64,000 nucleotides of DNA, taken from contig NZ_NEVU01000002.1 of NCBI RefSeq assembly GCF_002261355.1, positions 620,001-684,000 of the forward strand, given 5' to 3'. The DNA is from Bordetella genomosp. 12 (GTDB taxonomy: Bacteria; Pseudomonadota; Gammaproteobacteria; Burkholderiales; Burkholderiaceae_B). Shown here in pieces: positions 57,101 through 64,000 of this stretch. Made by a program: the position numbers and the translations under genes. The notes beneath the pieces were generated by a model. The model did no database searches. It saw only the letters and a list, made by a program, of their open reading frames with translations, and was not told where the DNA came from. Position 1 is the stretch's first letter. The number at the start of each line of letters is the position of its first letter.

Positions 57101-58123
57101 ATGACTCTACCGGTTGACGACCTGGTTTCCCAGGCGCAAGAACGCTTCGCCGCTGCGACCGACGCGGCCGCGCTGGAAAACGCCAAAGCGCGTTTTCTGG
57201 GCAAAGAGGGCGCGCTGACCGTGCTGCTCAAGGCCCTGGCGCAACTCGATCCTGCCGCCAAGCGCGAAGCCGGCGCCCGTATCAATCAGGCCAAGCAAAA
57301 GGTCGAGGAGCTGCTCAATGCTCGCCGTGCGGAACTCGCGCAGGCTGAGCTGGACGCCCGCCTTGCCTCGGAAACCATCGATGTCACGCTGCCTGGCCGT
57401 GGCCGAGCCTCGGGCGGGATTCATCCGGTGATCCGCACCTGGGAACGCGTCGAAGCCATCTTCCGTTCCATCGGCTTCGATGTGGCCGACGGCCCCGAGG
57501 TCGAAAACGACTGGACCAATTTCACCGCGCTGAACAATCCTCTGGACCATCCGGCGCGGTCCATGCAAGACACCTTCTACGTCGACATGCAGGACGCCGA
57601 CGGCCTGCCGCTGTTGCTGCGCACGCACACCAGCCCCATGCAAGTGCGCTATGCGCGCATGCACAAGCCGCCCATCAAGGTGATCGCCCCGGGCCGCACC
57701 TATCGGGTCGACAGCGACGCCACGCACTCTCCCATGTTTCATCAGGTCGAGGGTTTGTGGATCGCCGAGGATATTTCCTTTGCCGACCTCAAGGGCGTGT
57801 ACACCGACTTCCTGCGCTGCTTCTTCGAAAGTGACGATCTGGTCGTGCGCTTCCGGCCGTCGTTCTTCCCGTTCACGGAACCGTCGGCCGAAATCGACAT
57901 GATGTTCACCTCCGGCCCGAACCGCGGCCGCTGGCTGGAGATCTCGGGCTCGGGCCAGGTGCATCCGCAAGTGGTGCGCAATTTCGGCCTTGATCCCGAA
58001 CGCTACATCGGTTTTGCCTTTGGCTCCGGCCTGGAGCGCCTGACCATGCTGCGCTATGGCGTCAATGACCTGCGCCAGTTCTACGAAGGCGATTTGCGCT
58101 TCCTGCGCCAGTTCAACGAATAA
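57101..58123 (+). CDS. pheS: Phenylalanyl-tRNA synthetase alpha subunit
   Basis: 340-residue class II synthetase subunit. An N-terminal coiled-coil tRNA arm (about 1-90) precedes the catalytic domain, which has [34 protein letters not shown], motif 2 around [20 protein letters not shown] and motif 3 [23 protein letters not shown]. It charges tRNA-Phe together with PheT, whose gene starts 12 bp later. Confidence 0.97.
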   Translation: MTLPVDDLVSQAQERFAAATDAAALENAKARFLGKEGALTVLLKALAQLDPAAKREAGARINQAKQKVEELLNARRAELAQAELDARLASETIDVTLPGRGRASGGIHPVIRTWERVEAIFRSIGFDVADGPEVENDWTNFTALNNPLDHPARSMQDTFYVDMQDADGLPLLLRTHTSPMQVRYARMHKPPIKVIAPGRTYRVDSDATHSPMFHQVEGLWIAEDISFADLKGVYTDFLRCFFESDDLVVRFRPSFFPFTEPSAEIDMMFTSGPNRGRWLEISGSGQVHPQVVRNFGLDPERYIGFAFGSGLERLTMLRYGVNDLRQFYEGDLRFLRQFNE

Positions 58124-58135
58124 ATACGGCTGATC

Positions 58136-60553
58136 ATGCAATTTTCCGAATCCTGGCTGCGTACGCTGGTCAATCCGGCCATCGGCACCGAAGAACTCGC
58201 GCATCAGCTCACCATGGCGGGGCTGGAAGTCGAAGATACTCATCCCGCCGCGCCAGCCTTCAGTGGCGTGGTCGTGGCGCGCATCGCCGAGATCGCGCCG
58301 CACCCCGACGCCGACAAGCTGCGCGTGTGCAAGGTCGATGATGGCAGCGGTGAGCTGTTGCAGATCGTCTGCGGCGCGCCCAACGCGGCCGCCGGTCTGG
58401 TGGTGCCCTTGGCCCGCGTGGGCGCGGAACTGCCTGGCGGCATGAAGATCGGCGTGGCCAAAATGCGCGGCGTGACCTCGTCGGGCATGCTGTGCTCGGC
58501 GCGCGAATTGGGCCTGTCCCCGGATCATGGCGGCCTGCTGGAGTTGTCCGCCGATGCCAAGCCGGGCACCGACATTCGCCAGGCCCTGGATCTGGACGAC
58601 ACGCTGTTCGAGCTCAAGCTCACGCCCAATCGCGCCGATTGCCTGTCGATTCTCGGCGTAGCGCGCGAAGTCGCCGCCCTGACGGGTGCGCCGCTGACCT
58701 TGCCGCAGGCGCAGGCCGCTGCCGTCACCATCGACGATCGCCTGGCCGTGCATGTCGAGGCGCCCGATCTGTGCGGGCGGTTTGCCGGTCGCGTGATCCG
58801 GGGCGTGAATGCCCGCGCCGCCACGCCTGACTGGATGAAGACGCGCCTGGAGCGCGCCGGCCAACGTTCGGTGTCGGCGCTGGTCGATATCTCCAACTAT
58901 GTGATGCTCGAAGTCGGCCGTCCCTCGCATGTCTTCGACCTGGACAAAATCCAGGGGGATCTGACGGTGCGCTGGGCCCGCCCAGGCGAACGCCTGGAGC
59001 TGCTGAGCGGCGCGCACGTCGAACTGGACGACAAGGTGGGTGTCATCACTGCCGGGTCCATCGTCGAGAGCCTGGCCGGCATCATGGGCGGCGAAGCCAC
59101 GGCGGTCACGCTGGATACGCGCAACATCTATCTCGAAGCCGCCTTCTGGTGGCCGGGCGCCATTGCCGGCCGCGCGCGCCGCTATAAGTTCAGCTCCGAG
59201 GCCAGCCACCGTTTCGAGCGTGGCGTGGACTATGGCAGCATCCCCGAGCATATCGAGCTGATTACCGCGCTCATTCTGGACATCTGCGGCGGCCAGGCAG
59301 GCCCGGTCGACGATCAGATCGTCAATCTGCCGAAGCGCGAACCGGTGCGTATGCGTCTGGCGCGCTGCCATCGCGTCCTTGGCGTGCCCGTCTCGCAAGA
59401 AGACGTCGCGCAGATTTTCAACCGTCTCGGCCTCGCGTTCACCACCGAGGGCGAAGATTTCATCGTCACGCCGCCGTCGTATCGCTTCGATCTCGAGATC
59501 GAAGAAGATCTCATCGAAGAAGTGGCGCGCATCTATGGCTTTGAGCGCATCCCGAGCGTGCCGCCGGTGGCGCGCGCCAAGATGCATGCCCAACCCGAAG
59601 TCCGCCACGGCGAGCACGCCATGCGCCGTGCAGTGGCTGCGCGCGACTATCAGGAAGTGGTCAATTACAGTTTCGTGCAGGCCGAGTGGGAGCGCGATTA
59701 CGCCGGAAATGATCATCCTGTGCGGCTGCTCAATCCCATCGCCAGCCATCTGTCGGTGATGCGTTCCAGCCTGATCGCCGGTCTGGTGGCCATCGTGCGG
59801 CACAACGCCAACCGCAAACAGCCGCGCGTGCGCCTGTTCGAGTTGGGTCGGGTGTTCCTGCGCGATGCGCAGTTGGCCGACGGCCCGCTCGAAGTGGCCG
59901 GCATACGCCAGCCGCTGAAACTGGCTGGCGTGGCTTGGGGCCCCGCCAACGAGGAGCAGTGGGGCGAGCCCGTGCGCCAGGTGGATTTCTTTGACGTCAA
60001 AATGGACGTTGAAGCGCTGTTCGGCAAGCGGGCCAGCGCATTGCGTTTCGTGGCTGACCGGCATCCGGCCATGCATCCAGGCCGCGCGGCCCGCATCGAG
60101 TTGGCCGGCCAGCAGGTGGGCTGGGTGGGTGAGCTGCATCCTCAATGGACGCGCCAGGCGGATCTGGCCCACGCGCCCGTTGTGTTTGAGCTCGACGTGC
60201 AGGCGCTGTCGCAAGGCGAGTTGCCGGTCGTGCGCGAACTGTCGCGTCAGCCCGTCGTGCAGCGCGATCTGGCGCTGTGGGTCGATGAGTCGGTGTCGCT
60301 GCAAGCCATGCTGGATACGATGGCTGAGCTGATCAAATCCGATGCGCAATTGGCCGTGGTGCAGGACATCCAGCTCTTTGACGTATGGCGCGACAAACCC
60401 CATGCGGGCCAGGCGGCCGCCGAGAAAAGCCTTGCTTTCCGCTTCTGGCTCCAGGACACTGCGGTTACATTGGATGAGGCGCGAGTCGCCGAGTGCATCA
60501 ATCGCATCAAGGATGCCCTGGTCAGCGCGCATGGCGCGCGTCAACGGGTTTGA
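58136..60553 (+). CDS. pheT: Phenylalanyl-tRNA synthetase beta subunit
   Basis: 805 residues. An EMAP/OB tRNA-binding domain ([20 protein letters not shown], about 50-150), the B3/B4 editing domain, a catalytic-like core and the C-terminal anticodon-binding fold ([23 protein letters not shown]) are all recognisable. It forms the heterotetramer with PheS and edits misacylated Tyr-tRNA-Phe. The stop lies 2 bp before ihfA. Confidence 0.97.
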   Translation: MQFSESWLRTLVNPAIGTEELAHQLTMAGLEVEDTHPAAPAFSGVVVARIAEIAPHPDADKLRVCKVDDGSGELLQIVCGAPNAAAGLVVPLARVGAELPGGMKIGVAKMRGVTSSGMLCSARELGLSPDHGGLLELSADAKPGTDIRQALDLDDTLFELKLTPNRADCLSILGVAREVAALTGAPLTLPQAQAAAVTIDDRLAVHVEAPDLCGRFAGRVIRGVNARAATPDWMKTRLERAGQRSVSALVDISNYVMLEVGRPSHVFDLDKIQGDLTVRWARPGERLELLSGAHVELDDKVGVITAGSIVESLAGIMGGEATAVTLDTRNIYLEAAFWWPGAIAGRARRYKFSSEASHRFERGVDYGSIPEHIELITALILDICGGQAGPVDDQIVNLPKREPVRMRLARCHRVLGVPVSQEDVAQIFNRLGLAFTTEGEDFIVTPPSYRFDLEIEEDLIEEVARIYGFERIPSVPPVARAKMHAQPEVRHGEHAMRRAVAARDYQEVVNYSFVQAEWERDYAGNDHPVRLLNPIASHLSVMRSSLIAGLVAIVRHNANRKQPRVRLFELGRVFLRDAQLADGPLEVAGIRQPLKLAGVAWGPANEEQWGEPVRQVDFFDVKMDVEALFGKRASALRFVADRHPAMHPGRAARIELAGQQVGWVGELHPQWTRQADLAHAPVVFELDVQALSQGELPVVRELSRQPVVQRDLALWVDESVSLQAMLDTMAELIKSDAQLAVVQDIQLFDVWRDKPHAGQAAAEKSLAFRFWLQDTAVTLDEARVAECINRIKDALVSAHGARQRV

Positions 60554-60555
60554 TC

Positions 60556-60909
60556 ATGGGAAACGCCGCTATGCTTGCCGAGCCGCGCACGCTCACCAAG
60601 GCCGAGCTGGCCGAACTGCTCTTTGAGCGGGTCGGCCTGAATAAGCGCGAGGCCAAGGACATCGTGGATACCTTCTTCGAAGAGATCCGCGAAGCGTTGG
60701 CGCGTGGCGACGCGGTCAAATTGTCGGGGTTCGGCAATTTCCAGGTCCGCGACAAGCCGCCGCGTCCGGGGCGCAACCCCAAGACCGGCGAGACGATTCC
60801 GATTGCCGCCCGGCGCGTGGTGACTTTTCATGCCAGCCAGAAATTGAAAAGCATCGTAGAGCAAAGCGGCGGCCCGTTGGATGGCTCTGACGACGACCCG
60901 GCAGAGTGA
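60556..60909 (+). CDS. ihfA: Integration host factor alpha subunit
   Basis: 117-residue DNA-bending protein. [33 protein letters not shown] leads into [44 protein letters not shown], with the DNA-intercalating proline in [10 protein letters not shown]. The C-terminus ([14 protein letters not shown]) is a slightly longer acidic tail than in E. coli. The gene follows pheT immediately, the usual order. Confidence 0.96.
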   Translation: MGNAAMLAEPRTLTKAELAELLFERVGLNKREAKDIVDTFFEEIREALARGDAVKLSGFGNFQVRDKPPRPGRNPKTGETIPIAARRVVTFHASQKLKSIVEQSGGPLDGSDDDPAE

Positions 60910-60966
60910 TACGCTTTGTCGGTAATTGTTAACGGCCTTTGAAGTAACGCGACATAAAATTCACCC

Positions 60967-61365
60967 ATGACGAAACCTGAATCCACTGTCACGCTACCGC
61001 CCATCCCAGCCAAGCGTTACTTCACCATCGGTGAAGTCAGCGATCTGTGCGGCGTCAAGCCCCACGTTCTTCGGTACTGGGAGCAGGAATTCACGCAGCT
61101 CAAGCCGGTCAAGCGCCGCGGCAACCGCCGTTATTATCAGCACCACGAGGTGCTGCTGATCCGCCGCATCCGCTCCTTGCTGTATGAGCAGGGCTTCACG
61201 ATCAGTGGCGCGCGCAATCGCCTGGGCGATACCCGCGACGCGCCGCATGACAGCGCCGAAGCGGCGGTCAGGTTGTCGGCCGCCGAGCTGCAGTCTTTGC
61301 GCAACGAGCTGCATGATATTTCTGCGAGCCTGACCGAGGCCGTCAGCCAGGCCGCGGCGCACTGA
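60967..61365 (+). CDS. MerR-family transcriptional regulator
   Basis: 132 residues. The winged-helix MerR domain is YFTIGEVSDLCGVKPHVLRYWEQEFTQLKPVKRRGNRRYYQHHEVLLIRRIRSLLYEQGFTI (about 18-78), with a short helical C-terminus and no metal-binding cysteine cluster. The R-R-G-N-R-R-Y-Y core is typical of the subgroup found between ihfA and tRNA-Pro in betaproteobacteria. Its targets are unknown. A terminator follows 22 bp later. Confidence 0.88.
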   Translation: MTKPESTVTLPPIPAKRYFTIGEVSDLCGVKPHVLRYWEQEFTQLKPVKRRGNRRYYQHHEVLLIRRIRSLLYEQGFTISGARNRLGDTRDAPHDSAEAAVRLSAAELQSLRNELHDISASLTEAVSQAAAH

Positions 61366-61387
61366 CCTGCGCCTGCCGCAAGCTCTG

Positions 61388-61410
61388 AACCCCGCGCCAG
61401 CGGGGTTTTT
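61388..61410 (+). terminator. Intrinsic terminator after the merR gene
   Basis: AACCCCGC-GCCA-GCGGGGTT, an 8-bp stem followed by TTT. It ends the rpmI-to-merR series before the convergent dlt-like pair. Confidence 0.88.
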
Positions 61411-61430
61411 CTTTGCGGGCCCGCCGGCAG

Positions 61431-61556
61431 CTAGAACTGCTGATATTGGAATTCGACGCTCAGCGGGCGGCCCAGATTCGCGGAGGTGTCGCTCAGCAGC
61501 AGCAGCGTCAGGGCCAGGCCGAGATAGAGCAGATAGAGGCGAAGAAAGCGTTTCAT
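61431..61556 (-). CDS. DltX-like acyl-shuttle microprotein
   Basis: 41 residues, below usual annotation limits. A short basic N-terminus (MKRFLR) leads to one membrane helix (about 7-21, LYLLYLGLALTLLLL) and a short extracytoplasmic tail whose last six residues are F-Q-Y-Q-Q-F. That is the FxYxxF C-terminal motif reported in DltX, whose tyrosine carries the acyl group from an MBOAT protein to the DltD serine. The ATG overlaps the dltD-like stop (ATGA), so the two are translated together. Topology, position and tail agree; the assignment to acyl transfer is inference from the published mechanism. Confidence 0.7.
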   Translation of the reverse strand: MKRFLRLYLLYLGLALTLLLLSDTSANLGRPLSVEFQYQQF

Positions 61557-62671
61557 TGGCTCATCACGTCGGCGATTTTTCGGCTGACGGCCAGCCAGCC
61601 CGGCTCGCCCAGATGCTGGCCGTCACGCAGCGTCCCGATGGCGTAGGGTTGAGCGCCATACATATCCATGCAGGGGATTGTGTACTGCGCGCAAAGCGCG
61701 AGGATGCGCTGGCGCACGGGTTCGAAGCGCTCCAGATCCCGATAGACCAGTGGATTGAGCGGCTGGAGCACCAGCAGGCTTTTTGCCTGCTGCCGCGCCA
61801 GCAAGGCCATGAGGCGTTCCAGGTCGGCCAGTTCGGCGGCGGGATTCATGTCTGCCGAATAGGCATCCAGGCGTGCGGGTGTGAGTTCACGCAGAAACGT
61901 GTCGAGATAATCCTGGCGCACGCCATAAGAATTGTTGGCCATGAGGGGCAGTTCGGCCTGCTGGGCCTGTGCGTGCAGGCTCGGCCAGTCAGCCGGGCCG
62001 TGTGACCAGGGCTTGGGGGGCGGCATCGGGCCCGAAGCCTGCGGCGGGCTGAACCAGTGCTGCGCGGTCTGTTCAGCCTGGCTGCGCAATTGGTAGGCGA
62101 GCTCGGCCGCGGCCGCGATCGCGACATCGGTGTTGCCGCGCCTGCGCCACCATTGCGCCAAGGCGTCCCGTGCCTGTGCCTGATCCATGAGACGCGGCAT
62201 CAACGGCAGCACATGCTCCTTGAATGCGGCCCGATCCAGGCCGCGGGAGTCAAACCAACCCGGCGAGACCATGATGACGACGCGCGACGGGGGCGAGAGC
62301 TTGTCTTGCTGCGCGGCGAGCAGGAAGTACATGCCCAGCGACTGAAAATAAGCATGGCCGTAAGCCATGACAGGCGCCGCGAGCTCGCGGGCCAGGAAGT
62401 GATACGGGATGAAGCGCAGGTCGGAGCTGGTCAGTTCGGAGGAGCCCAGCAAGACGACGGCTTCACCATGCTCGAGCGCGTGGCCCAGCCTTTCCAGCGT
62501 GCCGAGTTGGGCGGGATAGTTGGAGCCAAGATTACCCACGTGGCCGGATACCAGGGCCTGGCGAGGAATGCCGCTGGCCGGCATGAAGAGGTGCAGGGCC
62601 ATCACGGTGGCCGCGGCCGCCAGGATGGCCAGAATGTGCGCGCCGCCGCGCCCCATTAGCATCGCTCTCAA
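61553..62671 (-). CDS. DltD-like extracytoplasmic acyltransferase
   Basis: 372 residues. An N-terminal membrane anchor (about 11-30) precedes an SGNH-like periplasmic domain. The nucleophile is S78 in LLGSSEL, and the matching D350-x-x-H353 is in RDGQHLGEPGW. DltD moves D-alanine (or another acyl group) onto envelope polymers. TTG at 62671 is chosen for its GAGGAG eight bases upstream; ATGs at 62662 and 62656 are alternatives. No DltA, DltB or DltC gene flanks it. A possible extended -10 (TGCTACACT, 62752-62760) lies about 85 bp upstream. Confidence 0.85.
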   Translation of the reverse strand: MRAMLMGRGGAHILAILAAAATVMALHLFMPASGIPRQALVSGHVGNLGSNYPAQLGTLERLGHALEHGEAVVLLGSSELTSSDLRFIPYHFLARELAAPVMAYGHAYFQSLGMYFLLAAQQDKLSPPSRVVIMVSPGWFDSRGLDRAAFKEHVLPLMPRLMDQAQARDALAQWWRRRGNTDVAIAAAAELAYQLRSQAEQTAQHWFSPPQASGPMPPPKPWSHGPADWPSLHAQAQQAELPLMANNSYGVRQDYLDTFLRELTPARLDAYSADMNPAAELADLERLMALLARQQAKSLLVLQPLNPLVYRDLERFEPVRQRILALCAQYTIPCMDMYGAQPYAIGTLRDGQHLGEPGWLAVSRKIADVMSQ

Positions 62672-63071
<400 letters not shown>

Positions 63072-63080
63072 GAAAGACAA

Positions 63081-63112
63081 AAGGGGCTAGTGATTATTCA
63101 CTAGCCCCTTTC
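63081..63112 (+). terminator. Intrinsic terminator after tRNA-Pro
   Basis: AAGGGGCTAGTGA / TCACTAGCCCCTT, a 13-bp perfect stem around a TTAT loop, followed by T-rich sequence. Confidence 0.92.
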
Positions 63113-63270
63113 CTATTTGCGCGCTGCGTTGCGACCGGAGTGTGGTTGTGCTGCGGATAGAGCCTTGCGGCAGACGCCTTCTATCAAGGCGCGGCTTGCC
63201 GCCAGGGCGCGCGGATCAGACCTTATCGTGATCACGCCCGCTTATTTCTGCGCGGCATTCAGGAGCTCCC

Positions 63271-63525
63271 ATGTTTGATGAGACCGCTCGGTTCAGTCCG
63301 AATCCCAAAGGCGTGGCATTTGCCTTTGATGATGGTGACGGCGAGCCGTGCGTGGGGTGGGTGGCCGTCGATGCGCTGGCCGAGTTGATGGGCAGGGACC
63401 TCAGCCCGGATGAGGCGCTGGCTGCCTATCGAGACCATTTTTCCCGCATCCACGCGATCGTCGAGCGCAAGATCGCGCGCAGCCAGGGCAGCCGGGTGTT
63501 CGTGGAAGATTTGTTCGGCGCCTGA
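63271..63525 (+). CDS. Small conserved protein, DUF1488-like
   Basis: 84-residue acidic soluble protein with no signal or membrane segment. RFSPNPKGVAFAFDDGDGEPCVGWVAVDALAELMG resembles DUF1488 proteins, of unknown function. GGAG lies 6-9 bases before the ATG, and codon use is normal for the region, which supports a real gene. It stands alone between tRNA-Pro and the autotransporter. Confidence 0.65.
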   Translation: MFDETARFSPNPKGVAFAFDDGDGEPCVGWVAVDALAELMGRDLSPDEALAAYRDHFSRIHAIVERKIARSQGSRVFVEDLFGA

Positions 63526-63655
63526 TGCGCCGCCGCGCTGGCGGCGTGCTGTGGGCGGCGCGTGCCGCCCGCCTTCTTGGTGCCGCGCTTCAGGGGCGTT
63601 GCGCCGGAGCCAGGTTGCTAGAGGCAGCCTTGGCCCCGGCATGGCGCGCCGCGGC

Positions 63656-64000
63656 TCACCATTGATAACGCAGCGTGGCGCGTGTGCTGCCCGACTGATA
63701 GCGATGCCCGAACTCGCCTTGCACTTGCAATCCGACCGCCAGGCCGCTGGCCAGGCGCAATTCCGTGAAGGCCGACAGCAGGGCGGTGTCGGCCACGGGG
63801 GCGATGCCGCTGGCGGCCAGCGAGTCGTCGGGCAGGTTGCGCAGTGAGGTCTCGACCCGCGGGTTACGCGTATGCGCGTGTGCCCACGCTGCAGACGTGC
63901 GCAGGGCCAGCGATCGGCCGCCTGGCAGGGCGTAGACGCGATCCAGTGACGTGCCAAGTTCGGTGCGCAACTGAGTGACCGAGCGGCGCTCGTAGTTCAG
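63656..64000 (-). CDS. C-terminal end of an autotransporter (beta-barrel), partial
   Basis: The frame is open to the window edge, so only the last 114 residues are seen. Alternating hydrophobic strands (RSLALRTSAAWAHAHT, FTELRLASGLAVGLQVQGEFGHRY) and the terminal LRYQW are typical of the type V secretion barrel, whose last residue is aromatic for BAM recognition. The upstream part LNYERRSVTQLRTELG fits the barrel start of Bordetella-type autotransporters. The passenger, and so the role, lies outside the window. Confidence 0.75.
   Translation of the reverse strand: MNYERRSVTQLRTELGTSLDRVYALPGGRSLALRTSAAWAHAHTRNPRVETSLRNLPDDSLAASGIAPVADTALLSAFTELRLASGLAVGLQVQGEFGHRYQSGSTRATLRYQW

Noticed and set aside
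57107-60544. 1145-codon open frame antisense to pheS-pheT
   Set aside because: High GC and third-position bias leave long stop-free antisense frames; the sense strand encodes clear PheS and PheT, and the antisense product resembles no family.

Overview
This GC-rich window carries only single-copy core genes and a few metabolic cassettes. Gene content, protein sequences and local orders (exbB-exbD-lpxK-Trm112-kdsB-adk, xseA-sodB, rpmI-rplT-pheS-pheT-ihfA-merR-tRNA-Pro, putA next to a liv operon, Bug-type receptors) point to a chromosome of a betaproteobacterium in the Alcaligenaceae, most like Bordetella/Achromobacter. No insertion sequence, integrase, phage gene or CRISPR array was found.

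Layout. 1-1.7 kb: argD and a DUF3579 gene. 1.7-9.4 kb: a catabolic locus, probably for a sugar acid, with a divergent 2-hydroxyacid dehydrogenase and then a DHDPS-family lyase, GntR/FCD regulator, Ldh2-type oxidoreductase, IlvD/Edd dehydratase, Bug receptor and HpaI-type aldolase. 9.5-14.1 kb: rpsT, a FecR without sigma factor or receptor beside it, and a three-gene membrane dehydrogenase (gluconate-dehydrogenase type) with a small monohaem cytochrome. 14.4-20.7 kb: leftward envelope and housekeeping genes (murJ, an SDR, adk, kdsB, a 59-residue Trm112 protein, lpxK, exbD, exbB). 20.7-27 kb: xseA, sodB, a ClC antiporter, pcaF, a DUF192 protein and a cold-shock protein. 27-37.2 kb: clpS and clpA separated by a bacterial alpha-2-macroglobulin gene and pbpC. 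37.2-40.9 kb: pqiABC. 41-49.8 kb: putA and livJHMGF. 49.8-53.7 kb: an MFS/TetR pair sharing a large symmetric operator, and glnK-amtB behind a textbook sigma-54 promoter with NtrC sites. 54-61.4 kb: ubiK, comM and the rpmI-rplT-pheST-ihfA-merR run. 61.4-64 kb: a DltD-like acyltransferase coupled to a 41-codon gene, tRNA-Pro(GGG), a small DUF1488-like gene and the C-terminal end of an autotransporter.

The most interesting item is the pair at 61.4-62.7 kb. The tiny gene downstream of dltD encodes one membrane segment and ends exactly in F-Q-Y-Q-Q-F. This fits the C-terminal FxYxxF acyl-shuttle motif described for DltX microproteins, but no MBOAT or D-alanine ligase gene lies nearby. It suggests a minimal envelope-acylation module whose other components are elsewhere or lost. 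Other points worth attention are the split clpS/clpA pair, the rpmI operon without infC immediately upstream, a perfect FNR box and paired DnaA-box sequences between exbB and xseA, and a possible small RNA upstream of ubiK.

All calls come from reading the sequence by eye. Family names rest on remembered motifs, not on searches, and start codons are inferred from ribosome-binding sites and overlaps.
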